Assembly: GCA_034435455.1 (NCBI GenBank)
Contig: DAOTXL010000123.1
Span: 62,001 to 126,000 of the forward strand
Source: DAOTXL01 sp034435455
Lineage (GTDB): Bacteria; Chloroflexota; Anaerolineae; JAAYZQ01
DNA: 64,000 nucleotides
Direction of reading: 5' to 3'
In this document: in pieces, positions 58,115-64,000 of the stretch
Position numbering within the stretch: the stretch's first letter is position 1
How the letters are laid out: each line of letters begins with the position of its first letter
The notes under the pieces: model-generated
The model's input: the letters and a program-made list of their open reading frames with translations, nothing else
The model's database searches: none
What the model was told of the DNA's origin: nothing
Translations under genes and position numbers: made by a program

Positions 58115-58461
58115 CAACCGATCTCGTGGATGTCCACCCAGAAGCGGTCCCCTTCCGGCGGCAGGGTGCTGAGGAGTTTCATCAGTCGCTCCACCGGATC
58201 GCCCAGGCGCGCTTCCAGGTGTCGTGCCCGGGCCATGAGTGCCTCTTGTCGGCGGAGGAGTTGCGGGGGCAGGGGTGAAGGGGAGCCGCTGGCAGCCGGC
58301 CCCGCCAGTTCCTTCAAACGCTCGTATTCTTTCACGCTGATCAGCACGGCCATGGGTCGGCCGCGTCGTTCGAGGATGAATTGCTGGCCTCCATAGGCTA
58401 CCTGCCCAACCAGATCGGACAGCTTGCTCTTGGCTTCGGCCATCCCAATGGTGCGGGCCAT
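58114..58461 (-). CDS. Phd/YefM-family antitoxin
   Basis: The 115-residue protein begins ARTIGMAEAKSKLSDLVGQV with QQFILERRGRPMAVLISVKE, the Phd DNA-binding and dimer domain. The C-terminal part has basic helices that would wrap the PIN toxin. Confidence 0.85.
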   Translation of the reverse strand: MARTIGMAEAKSKLSDLVGQVAYGGQQFILERRGRPMAVLISVKEYERLKELAGPAASGSPSPLPPQLLRRQEALMARARHLEARLGDPVERLMKLLSTLPPEGDRFWVDIHEIG

Positions 58462-58609
58462 CGTCCACCTCCAACAGGTCAAGATGACCTGATTATATCA
58501 CCAACTGGTCCATTTTGTCAATGGGCACCCGGTGGCCAAACCCAGATGAGGAATGCCCTCACCGGCGAGAGAAGAGGCGGCGGACCAGGCGATAGACCAT
58601 CTCCATCTC

Positions 58610-58822
58610 TTCCGCCCCTCTGCGTCTCCGTGTCGCCGCGCCTCTCCATCTCCCATAACCACCGGCCGGCGGTAGTGGCCGGCCAGAGCCAGGCGGTGTT
58701 GGCGCCAGGCCGGACGAAGGAGAGCAGGGTGATCTGGTGCTGCCGGGCCAGGTGGCGCAGCGTGTAGCAGGCCCGGCGTCCAGGGGATAGGGCAGGACCT
58801 GGGTCAGGAAGAGGATGCGCAC
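58610..58822 (-). pseudogene. Glycosyltransferase fragment, copy A of a 213-bp duplication
   Basis: The minus strand reads VRILFLTQVLPYPLDAG and then, after a frame change, CYTLRHLARQHQITLLSFVR, a clear group 1 glycosyltransferase N-terminus, ending in an ERRGDTETQRGG noncoding-repeat type sequence. The same 213 bases occur at 59780-59992 with few changes and no indels. The remaining gap 58462-58952 shows nothing else except a promoter. Confidence 0.85.
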
Positions 58823-58850
58823 GCAAAGCGGGACACAGGATGTGGCTATC

Positions 58851-58879
58851 TTGTTCAAAGCTCACTCTTGTGCTATACT
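58851..58879 (+). promoter_or_regulatory. Promoter of the DUF104-PIN toxin pair
   Basis: TTGTTC (58851-58856), 17 bases, TATACT (58874-58879), about 70 bases before the antitoxin start. Confidence 0.65.
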
Positions 58880-58952
58880 GATAATGGCTATGGAGGCTAA
58901 ATGTGCCGTGGCTGGCATGAATCAAGTTCGCAGCAGAAAAGTGGGAAGACGG

Positions 58953-59255
58953 ATGGAAACGATAAAAACGCTAACTGTAGAAGCAATCTATCAAAATGGG
59001 GTGATCAGGCCTGTCATAGATATTCCTCTGCGGGAGAACGAACGGATCAGGGTACAGATTGAGCGCAGGCCTGACAGCGTTCAGGAAAAAATCCGGCGCA
59101 TCGTCCACTTACGTGGCATCTGGAAGAACTACCTGAGCGCTGCCGAAGAAGAAGGAGATTGGGTCTCCGATACCATTGCCGCCATCCGTCGTGAGTCGAA
59201 TCGGAAGGTTGAGCAGTTAGCACACGAGATAGACAAGGCCCTCTCTAATGCCTGA
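58953..59255 (+). CDS. DUF104/AF2212-like antitoxin
   Basis: The 100-residue protein starts KTLTVEAIYQNGVIRPVIDI then ENERIRVQIE, typical of AF2212/PG0164-type antitoxins, followed by a helical C-terminal half. Its stop region overlaps the PIN toxin start by 8 bases. ATG 58917 is an alternative start. Confidence 0.82.
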   Translation: METIKTLTVEAIYQNGVIRPVIDIPLRENERIRVQIERRPDSVQEKIRRIVHLRGIWKNYLSAAEEEGDWVSDTIAAIRRESNRKVEQLAHEIDKALSNA

Positions 59256-59649
59256 CCCCCAACTCTACGTGACGGACACCCACACCCTGCTCTGGTATCT
59301 GTATGATCTCCCGCTGCTTTCGCCCGCAGCACAGACGGCTTTCTCCGAGATAGAGAGTGGTGAAGCAATCCTGCTGATACCGGCCATCGTGTTGGCCGAG
59401 GTCATCTTCACCGTTGAGCGGAGGCGACATGATATTGACGTCACCGAGGTCCTGGACCGTATCGCTGCGGCTGATAACTACCGGGTCCTCCCCTTTGACC
59501 TTCAAGCCGCCCGTCGCCTCCCGAACGTGACCCCTATCTCGGAGATGCACGATCGGATGATCGTGTGCGAAGCTTTGGCTCATCAGGCTACCCTGATCAC
59601 CAGAGACGAGGAGATCCGAAGAGCGGGCGTCGTTCAAACCGTCTGGTAA
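59248..59649 (+). CDS. PIN-domain toxin (VapC-like)
   Basis: The 133-residue protein has the PIN core YVTDTHTLLWYLYD (first Asp pair), LIPAIVLAEVIF (Glu), ISEMHDRMIVCEAL (Asp) and ATLITRDEEI (Asp). All four acidic residues are in place. It is coupled to the DUF104 antitoxin. Confidence 0.88.
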   Translation: MPDPQLYVTDTHTLLWYLYDLPLLSPAAQTAFSEIESGEAILLIPAIVLAEVIFTVERRRHDIDVTEVLDRIAAADNYRVLPFDLQAARRLPNVTPISEMHDRMIVCEALAHQATLITRDEEIRRAGVVQTVW

Positions 59650-59772
59650 TTCCCTGATCTGCTCCTCTGCTCCCCTCTCCTCCCCATCCGCCCAACCACA
59701 TCGGCCACGGCCAGTCCGGCGAAGACGAGTCCCAGCGCGCCGGACGGCGGGCGATAGGCCATCTTCCCGTCC

Positions 59773-60330
59773 TTATCCCTTCCGCCCCTCTGTGTCTCCG
59801 TGTCGCCGCGCCTCTCCATCTCCCATAACCACCGGCCGGCGGTAGTGGCCGGCCAGAGCCAGGCGGTGTTGGCGCCAGGCCGGACGAAGGAGAGCAGGGT
59901 GACCTGGTGCTGCCGGGCCAGGTGGCGCAGCGTGCAGCAGGCCCGGCGTCCAGGGGATAGGGCAGGACCTGGGCCGGGGAGAGGATGTGCATGCGACGCG
60001 CTCCTCTTCATCCTGCCACAGGGTGGCCAGCGTCACCTGATACCCCCGCGTCGCCAGGCCACGGATGAGGATGATGATACCCCAGGGCGTCCCTCCTGCC
60101 TCGACCCACCTGGCATGCTTCCCAGGAAAGTCCTTGATGTTATGGGTGACCAGCGCCCGCTGCTGGCTGACGGCATAGGCCAACTGCTGCTCGTCCGATG
60201 CCTCCAGCAGGCCAGCTTCGACTGTCGTCTCAACATCATAGCCGCGCCGCCGCAGGGCCTCCGCCAGTCGCGCGTCAGCATCCTCATCAAAGTACAACCG
60301 GGCGATGCAAAGCTTTGGTTCCATGACCAT
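59773..60330 (-). CDS. DUF5615 PIN-like toxin fused at its C-end to a glycosyltransferase fragment
   Basis: Residues 1-88 are a DUF5615 toxin: ARLYFDEDADARLAEALRRR, YDVETTVEAGLLEASDEQQL, HNIKDFPGKHARWVEAGGTP, WGIIIL. The frame then enters IRGLATRGYQVTLATLWQDE, which is glycosyltransferase residues copied from the 56.4-kb gene, and continues into the 213-bp fragment copy B. So the toxin's own C-terminal helix is lost, and the present protein is a chimera. Its partner lies upstream at 60359-60832. Confidence 0.7.
   Translation of the reverse strand: MVMEPKLCIARLYFDEDADARLAEALRRRGYDVETTVEAGLLEASDEQQLAYAVSQQRALVTHNIKDFPGKHARWVEAGGTPWGIIILIRGLATRGYQVTLATLWQDEEERVACTSSPRPRSCPIPWTPGLLHAAPPGPAAPGHPALLRPAWRQHRLALAGHYRRPVVMGDGEARRHGDTEGRKG
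59780..60066 (-). pseudogene. Two abutted glycosyltransferase fragments (copy B and a middle piece)
   Basis: 59780-59992 repeats the fragment at 58610-58822. 60002-60066 repeats the segment encoding GLAARGHQVTLATLWQDEEE of the 55101-56498 gene. The piece joins directly to the DUF5615 toxin frame. Confidence 0.85.
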
Positions 60331-60358
60331 CGCCCGCCCTTACCCCTTCGACACAGGC

Positions 60359-60832
60359 TCAGGACGAGGCGTGAACGACGGCGACACCGTCCGCCACTTT
60401 CTCGACCTTCAGACCCTGGGTGGCGATGACCCGCTCGGGCCGGCTCTCCTCGATGAGTTGATCGATCTCGGCCTGGTGGTCGTGGTAGTACGAGAAAGCA
60501 TCATAGACCTGGGCAGCGGTCAGGTGAGGGAGGGCGGCCAGGATGTCATCTACCGACTGGCCAGCCTGGAGCCGCTCGACGATGTGACGCACTGAGATGC
60601 GGGTGCCTCGAATGAGGGGTTCGCCCCCGCTTATGTCAGGGCGGCGGGTGATGCGGGGCTGCCCCTCCGCTGCCTGGTCAACCAGGGCGTTATAGTCCTC
60701 GTAGCGGACCAGAACGGCCTTGGGGCGGCTGTACTGGGTGATAAAGTACGGCTCGCCGGTGGCCTCCAGGGTGGTCAGGATGTCTTTGAGTTTCTGTCTC
60801 ACCTCACTGACGGGGATGATCTTGACGGCCAT
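60359..60832 (-). CDS. Phd-DUF433 fusion antitoxin
   Basis: The 157-residue protein joins a Phd-like N-terminus (AVKIIPVSEVRQKLKDILTT, RPKAVLVRYEDYNALV) to a DUF433 domain (RITRRPDISGGEPLIRGTRI, VRHIVERLQAGQSVDDILAA). DUF433 and DUF5615 proteins form known toxin-antitoxin pairs, and the DUF5615 gene follows. The two-domain fusion is less common. Confidence 0.82.
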   Translation of the reverse strand: MAVKIIPVSEVRQKLKDILTTLEATGEPYFITQYSRPKAVLVRYEDYNALVDQAAEGQPRITRRPDISGGEPLIRGTRISVRHIVERLQAGQSVDDILAALPHLTAAQVYDAFSYYHDHQAEIDQLIEESRPERVIATQGLKVEKVADGVAVVHASS

Positions 60833-60930
60833 AGGATACCTCCCAACCTGTCTGTTGTACAACACAATTATATACTGTCCTGGAGATCCTGTCAAGCGAA
60901 GGGGAGGGATGGTGATATTGGATTGCGGAA

Positions 60931-61139
60931 TGCGGGTCCTGGGTTTCCTCGGCGCGGTTCAAGAGGCGTTGCACCTGCGGCGGGCAGGGTTGGCCGGCGG
61001 CCCAGAGCAGGGCGTCTACGACGGTGTTGCCGGTGACGCGGATGCGGGCATCGGGGATGCCCTCGCGCCGCAGGTTGTAGGGCCGGGTGCGGATGGGGGT
61101 GGGGGTGTAGGGGACGAGGAAGAGAATGTTCATATCCAC
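60931..61139 (-). pseudogene. Chimeric remnant: glycosyltransferase start joined to the middle of wecB
   Basis: The minus strand from ATG 61139 reads NILFLVPYTPTPIRTRPYN (glycosyltransferase leader) and continues without break into LRREGIPDARIRVTGNTVVD and ALLWAAGQPCPPQVQRLLNR, the middle of wecB (62579-62723). The wecB part then ends. The joint uses RPYNL/NLRREG, so a short shared sequence may have guided it. Confidence 0.85.
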
Positions 61140-61396
61140 TCCAGCAACGCCGCCACGATCCGCTCCGCGGCGCGGCCGTCGCCGTAGGGGTTGACGGCAT
61201 GAGCCATGGCCGCATAGGCGGCGGAGTCATCGAGCAGGCGCTCTGCCTCCGCCAGGATGCGCTGCGGGTCGGTGCCGACCACCCGCGCCGCACCCGCTTC
61301 CACCGCCTCGGGCCGCTCCGTCACCTCTCGCAGGACGAGCACCGGCACGCCCAGGCTGGGCGCCTCCTCCTGGATGCCCCCCGAGTCGGTCCGATG
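61136..61396 (-). pseudogene. wecB C-terminal remnant
   Basis: The minus strand reads TDSGGIQEEAPSLGVPVLVL, VTERPEAVEAGAARVVGTDP and VNPYGDGRAAERIVAALLEW, the last ~85 residues of wecB (62040-62300) with few changes. There is no start and the N-terminal two thirds are missing. Confidence 0.88.
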
Positions 61397-61455
61397 GCTA
61401 AATGGTGTAGGGCATAGGGCGTATCGTGTGGCGATAGGCGATACGCAACAGGCGA

Positions 61456-61609
61456 TCAAGGATGATTCAGCGGATTGTCAACAGGGAACTGTTCAGCTTC
61501 AGCCGCGCTGAGAAGATCATCGTCGGCCGCGACGAACACGAGGGGAGGCAGGTTTTGGGCCGACATAGCGCTTGACCAAAGCGCTGGCATCGAGATAATA
61601 GTCGGTCAC
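61456..61609 (-). pseudogene. VapC-type PIN toxin remnant with internal deletion
   Basis: From GTG 61609 the frame reads VTDYYLDASALVKRYVGPKP, a PIN start, then stops at 61517. In another frame the same stretch reads LVFVAADDDLLSAAEAEQFP and VDNPLNHP, a PIN end. The ~80 codons between are gone. The antitoxin gene before it is intact. Confidence 0.75.
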
Positions 61610-61935
61610 GATTTAGGTCCTCGTTGTTGCAGAATGATCTCGCTGAGGGACGGGCCAGCCGCTTGACTCAAGGCCATCCGGACTTCGTTAAGGGTCACAC
61701 CAGGAATGATCTTGCGTCGCAGCGTTTCGCTCAAAGGCCGGATCCGTCCCGCAGCCTGCAGGACCTCTCGCGCCGTCCGTGGTTGGGCCTCTTCATGAGC
61801 CTGGATGGCCGACTCGAGCAGTTCACGGGTAAATACCTCTGGTGCCTTGCCAGCTCTGTGGGCTTGCTCTGCCAACCGTCTGTAAGTTTCTGGCGGGATG
61901 TCAATCACAACCGTGCTCATTGTCTTCGCTTCCAT
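61606..61935 (-). CDS. Antitoxin with N-terminal RHH-like segment
   Basis: From ATG 61935 (GGAGG upstream) the 109-residue protein has STVVIDIPPETYRRLAEQAH and RAGKAPEVFTRELLESAIQA, like ribbon-helix-helix antitoxins, and a C-terminal helical tail. It overlaps the broken PIN toxin (GTGA), so it is an orphan antitoxin now. Confidence 0.75.
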   Translation of the reverse strand: MEAKTMSTVVIDIPPETYRRLAEQAHRAGKAPEVFTRELLESAIQAHEEAQPRTAREVLQAAGRIRPLSETLRRKIIPGVTLNEVRMALSQAAGPSLSEIILQQRGPKS

Positions 61936-61980
61936 GGCTATCCTCCACAACTCACAACCAATTATACACCACCCCGAGGA

Positions 61981-62043
61981 AAAGTTGTAGGGCCGGGTGC
62001 GGATGGGGGTGGGAGTGTAGGGGACGACGAAAAGGATGTTCAT
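61981..62043 (-). pseudogene. Glycosyltransferase leader remnant after wecB
   Basis: The minus strand ATG 62043, overlapping the wecB stop, reads NILFVVPYTPTPIRTRPYN and then enters foreign sequence. It shows that a glycosyltransferase gene once followed wecB directly. Confidence 0.85.
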
Positions 62044-63191
62044 ATCCGCTCCAACAACGCCGCCACGATCCGCTCCGCGGCGCGGCCGTCGCCGTAGGGG
62101 TTGACGGCGCGGGCCATGGCCGCATAGGCAGCGGGGTCATCCAGCAGGCGCTCCGTCTCGGCCAGGATACGCTGCGGGTCGGTGCCGACCACCCGCGCCG
62201 CACCCGCTTCCACCGCCTCGGGCCGCTCGGTGACCTCGCGCAGGACGAGCACCGGCACGCCCAGGCTGGGCGCCTCCTCCTGGATGCCTCCCGAGTCGGT
62301 CAGGATCAGGGCGCTGTGCTTCATCAGGTGCACCAGGGTCAGATAGTCCACCGGCGGCAGCAGGGTGATCCGCGGCGTATCCTCCAGCAGCTCGTGGACC
62401 GGCCCCCAGACGTTGGGGTTCAGATGCACCGGGTAGACCACCTGCACGTCGGGGCGCCGGCTCGCCAGCTCCCGGAGCGCGGTGCAGATGCGGCGCAACG
62501 GCTCGCCGAAGCTCTCGCGGCGGTGGGCGGTGACCAGAATAGTGCGGATTAGGGATCGGGGATTAGGGATTGGGGATTGCGGGTCCTGGTTTGCCCCGGC
62601 GCGGTTCAAGAGGCGTTGCACCTGCGGCGGGCAGGGTTGGCCGGCGGCCCAGAGCAGGGCGTCTACGACGGTGTTGCCGGTGACGAGGATGCGGGCATCG
62701 GGGATGCCCTCGCGCCGCAGGTTTTGGCGGGCACGTTCGGTGGGCGCAAAGTGCAGGTCGCTCAGGTGGTCGGCGATGACGCGGTTCATCTCTTCGGGGA
62801 AGGGGTTGAAGCGGTCGCCGCTGCGCAGGCCGGCCTCCACGTGGCCGACTTTGATCTTCAGGTGGTGGGCGGCGATGGCCGCGGCCATGACGGTGGTGGT
62901 GTCGCCCTGCACCAGCACCCAATCGGGCCGTTCGGCCTGCAGAATCGGCTCCAGGCCGGTCAGCACCCGGGCGGCCACCTGAGAGGGGCTCTGACCATCC
63001 TGCATCAGGTTCAGGTCTATGTCGGCCGCGATGCCAAAGAGATCGAGCGCCTGGTCGAGCATCTGCCGGTGTTGGGCCGTGGCGCACACGCGGGCCTGGA
63101 TGTGCGCCGGGTGGCGGCGCAGCTCCCGCACGACCGGGGCCATCTTGATCGCCTCGGGGCGGGTGCCGAGGATGGTGAGGATGCGGATCAA
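62040..63191 (-). CDS. wecB: UDP-N-acetylglucosamine 2-epimerase (non-hydrolysing)
   Basis: The 383-residue enzyme has ILTILGTRPEAIKMAPVVRE, QGDTTTVMAAAIAAHH, VGHVEAGLRSGDRFNPFPEE, VTGNTVVDAL, VTAHRRESFGEPL, LTDSGGIQEEAPSLGVPVL and RPEAVEAG, all WecB/MnaA motifs. A 15-residue block ANQDPQSPIPNPRSL before RTILVTAHRRE is not in the family and comes from a heptamer-like repeat (62547-62578). It converts UDP-GlcNAc to UDP-ManNAc for a surface glycan. Confidence 0.92.
   Translation of the reverse strand: MIRILTILGTRPEAIKMAPVVRELRRHPAHIQARVCATAQHRQMLDQALDLFGIAADIDLNLMQDGQSPSQVAARVLTGLEPILQAERPDWVLVQGDTTTVMAAAIAAHHLKIKVGHVEAGLRSGDRFNPFPEEMNRVIADHLSDLHFAPTERARQNLRREGIPDARILVTGNTVVDALLWAAGQPCPPQVQRLLNRAGANQDPQSPIPNPRSLIRTILVTAHRRESFGEPLRRICTALRELASRRPDVQVVYPVHLNPNVWGPVHELLEDTPRITLLPPVDYLTLVHLMKHSALILTDSGGIQEEAPSLGVPVLVLREVTERPEAVEAGAARVVGTDPQRILAETERLLDDPAAYAAMARAVNPYGDGRAAERIVAALLERI
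62547..62578 (-). repeat. GGGATTA-type short tandem repeat inside wecB
   Basis: Four variants of (G)GGATT(A/G)G in a row, read as PQSPIPNPRSL. The same class of repeat is found in the neighbouring glycosyltransferase genes. Confidence 0.8.
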
Positions 63192-64000
63192 GCGAATCCT
63201 TCCTCCGGTATCGTATACACCTCATCCCACGCCCGGTAGACCGTCCGCCAGTCGTAGCGCTGTTCGGCCCACCGCCGGCCGGCCTGGCCGATCCGTTGCC
63301 CCGCTTCCCGATCCCGTAACAGGCGCACCACAGCCTGGGCGAATTCGGCCGGCGTGTCGGCAATCAGGATGTTCTCCCCCGGCCGGGTCTCGATCCCCTC
63401 GGCGCCGATGGTCGTGCTGACCACCGGCAGCCCCCACATCCAGGCGTCCACGATCTTGACCCGCATCCCCCCGCCGGCCAGCAGCGGCACGATGAAGGCA
63501 GCGGTTTCGGCCAGGTAGGGGGTAGGGTCGGGGAGGTAGCCTGTTACCTCCAAGTTCGATTGGTGGATATTGGATATTGGATATTGGATTCCGCTGGGCG
63601 GATCCTTGCCGATGACGGTGAGGACGGCGTCGGGTATCTGTTGCAGGATGAGCAGCCAGACGTGGCGGACGAACCAGAGCACTCCCTGGGCATTGGGCGG
63701 ATAGTGCAGGCCGCCCAGGAACGTGACCCGTTGTGCGCCCGGCTTGCGCCCGATCATCGGCGTTGTTGTAGGATCGCCGCAGATGGGGATCACGGCAGAC
63801 CTGGGCACCCGACGTTCCCCATCCGATGCCTGTTGTTCGACCGCCTGATGATCTTGCTCTGTCACCCACACCACCCGGTCAAACCGGCGGCAGGTTTCCA
63901 CCTCGTAACGCGCCATTTTGCGCGATTCCAACATCGCCAGCGCCCGCTTGAGCGGATTGCGCTCCTCTGCAGCCAATCGCCGGGCAATCAGGTAGCAGGC
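63188..64000 (-). CDS. Group 1 glycosyltransferase, partial (N-terminus outside window)
   Basis: The frame is open to the window edge, so only the C-terminal ~270 residues are seen: RRFDRVVWVTEQDHQAVEQQ, QRVTFLGGLHYPPNAQGVLW, DAVLTVIGKDPP, TAAFIVPLLAGGGMRVKIVD, AWMWGLPVVSTTIGAEGIE. A heptamer insertion (GGATATT, 63566-63591) reads IQYPISN in the loop after GKDPP. Its stop overlaps the wecB start by 4 bases. Confidence 0.88.
   Translation of the reverse strand, partial: ACYLIARRLAAEERNPLKRALAMLESRKMARYEVETCRRFDRVVWVTEQDHQAVEQQASDGERRVPRSAVIPICGDPTTTPMIGRKPGAQRVTFLGGLHYPPNAQGVLWFVRHVWLLILQQIPDAVLTVIGKDPPSGIQYPISNIHQSNLEVTGYLPDPTPYLAETAAFIVPLLAGGGMRVKIVDAWMWGLPVVSTTIGAEGIETRPGENILIADTPAEFAQAVVRLLRDREAGQRIGQAGRRWAEQRYDWRTVYRAWDEVYTIPEEGFA
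63566..63591 (-). repeat. GGATATT heptamer array inside the partial glycosyltransferase
   Basis: Nearly four tandem copies, read as IQYPISN in the minus frame, at the loop where the 55-kb paralogue has EVQKLATGEPR. Confidence 0.88.

Overview
The window looks like a chromosomal piece of a Chloroflexota (Anaerolineae/Caldilineae-like) bacterium. The reasons are high GC, exported proteins carrying the LPLVLR/LPLVLK motif, a CPWLG..D Cys-rich N-terminal domain, DNRLRE and FG-GAP exported proteins, BTAD regulators, and a System I cytochrome c maturation cluster with extra zinc-ribbon proteins. Taxonomy is inferred from these traits only. No rRNA, tRNA or CRISPR array was seen.

Layout. 0-7.4 kb: the 3' part of a BTAD regulator fused to a membrane anchor and DNRLRE domain, then three exported proteins (FG-GAP propeller, parallel beta-helix, SGNH-like). 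7.5-10.6 kb: copper operon csoR-copZ-copA with a clear promoter and a G/C palindrome as operator. 10.6-21.8 kb: a thiol-redox and cytochrome c maturation block. It holds a lipoprotein with three DsbA-like domains whose first active-site Cys codon is an in-frame TGA followed by a SECIS-like hairpin (candidate selenoprotein), then ccmE (Cys-type), ccmF, zinc-ribbon proteins, ccmA, ccmB, ccmC, ccmD, a circularly permuted ccdA, a TlpA/ResA thioredoxin and a DUF2085 protein. 21.8-31.4 kb: amino-acid metabolism. A minus-strand operon has a GNAT acetyltransferase, a LysW-like carrier protein, a KamA lysine aminomutase and an ATP-grasp ligase. A second minus-strand operon has lysine-ketoglutarate reductase, saccharopine dehydrogenase and an ornithine-type aminotransferase behind a leader with an intrinsic terminator.

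31.7-36.3 kb: a RiPP cassette resembling the SynChlorMet type: PqqD-like double-domain gene with an internal stop, PqqD, two radical SAM/SPASM proteins, an HPr-kinase-like protein, a three-Cys precursor peptide and an S26-type peptidase. All are transcribed from one consensus promoter. A CoA-binding protein is divergent and has a CsoR-type operator. 36.9-42.0 kb: a minus-strand operon of thioredoxin-like, UspA, ferritin-like, two paralogous small membrane proteins, two ArsA/Get3-like ATPases with complementary motif defects, and a TPR membrane protein. 42.1-45.1 kb: cstA with a long structured leader, and heme O synthase.

45.4-64 kb: a cell-surface polysaccharide locus: Wzz/tyrosine kinase, a PD40 membrane protein, a coiled-coil nuclease-like protein, GmhA- and HddA-like heptose genes, a WbaP-type sugar transferase, a nucleotidyltransferase, glycosyltransferases and wecB. 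From 56.5 kb it becomes a mosaic of duplicated glycosyltransferase and wecB fragments interleaved with at least five toxin-antitoxin modules. Heptamer and octamer minisatellites have expanded in frame inside several of these genes.
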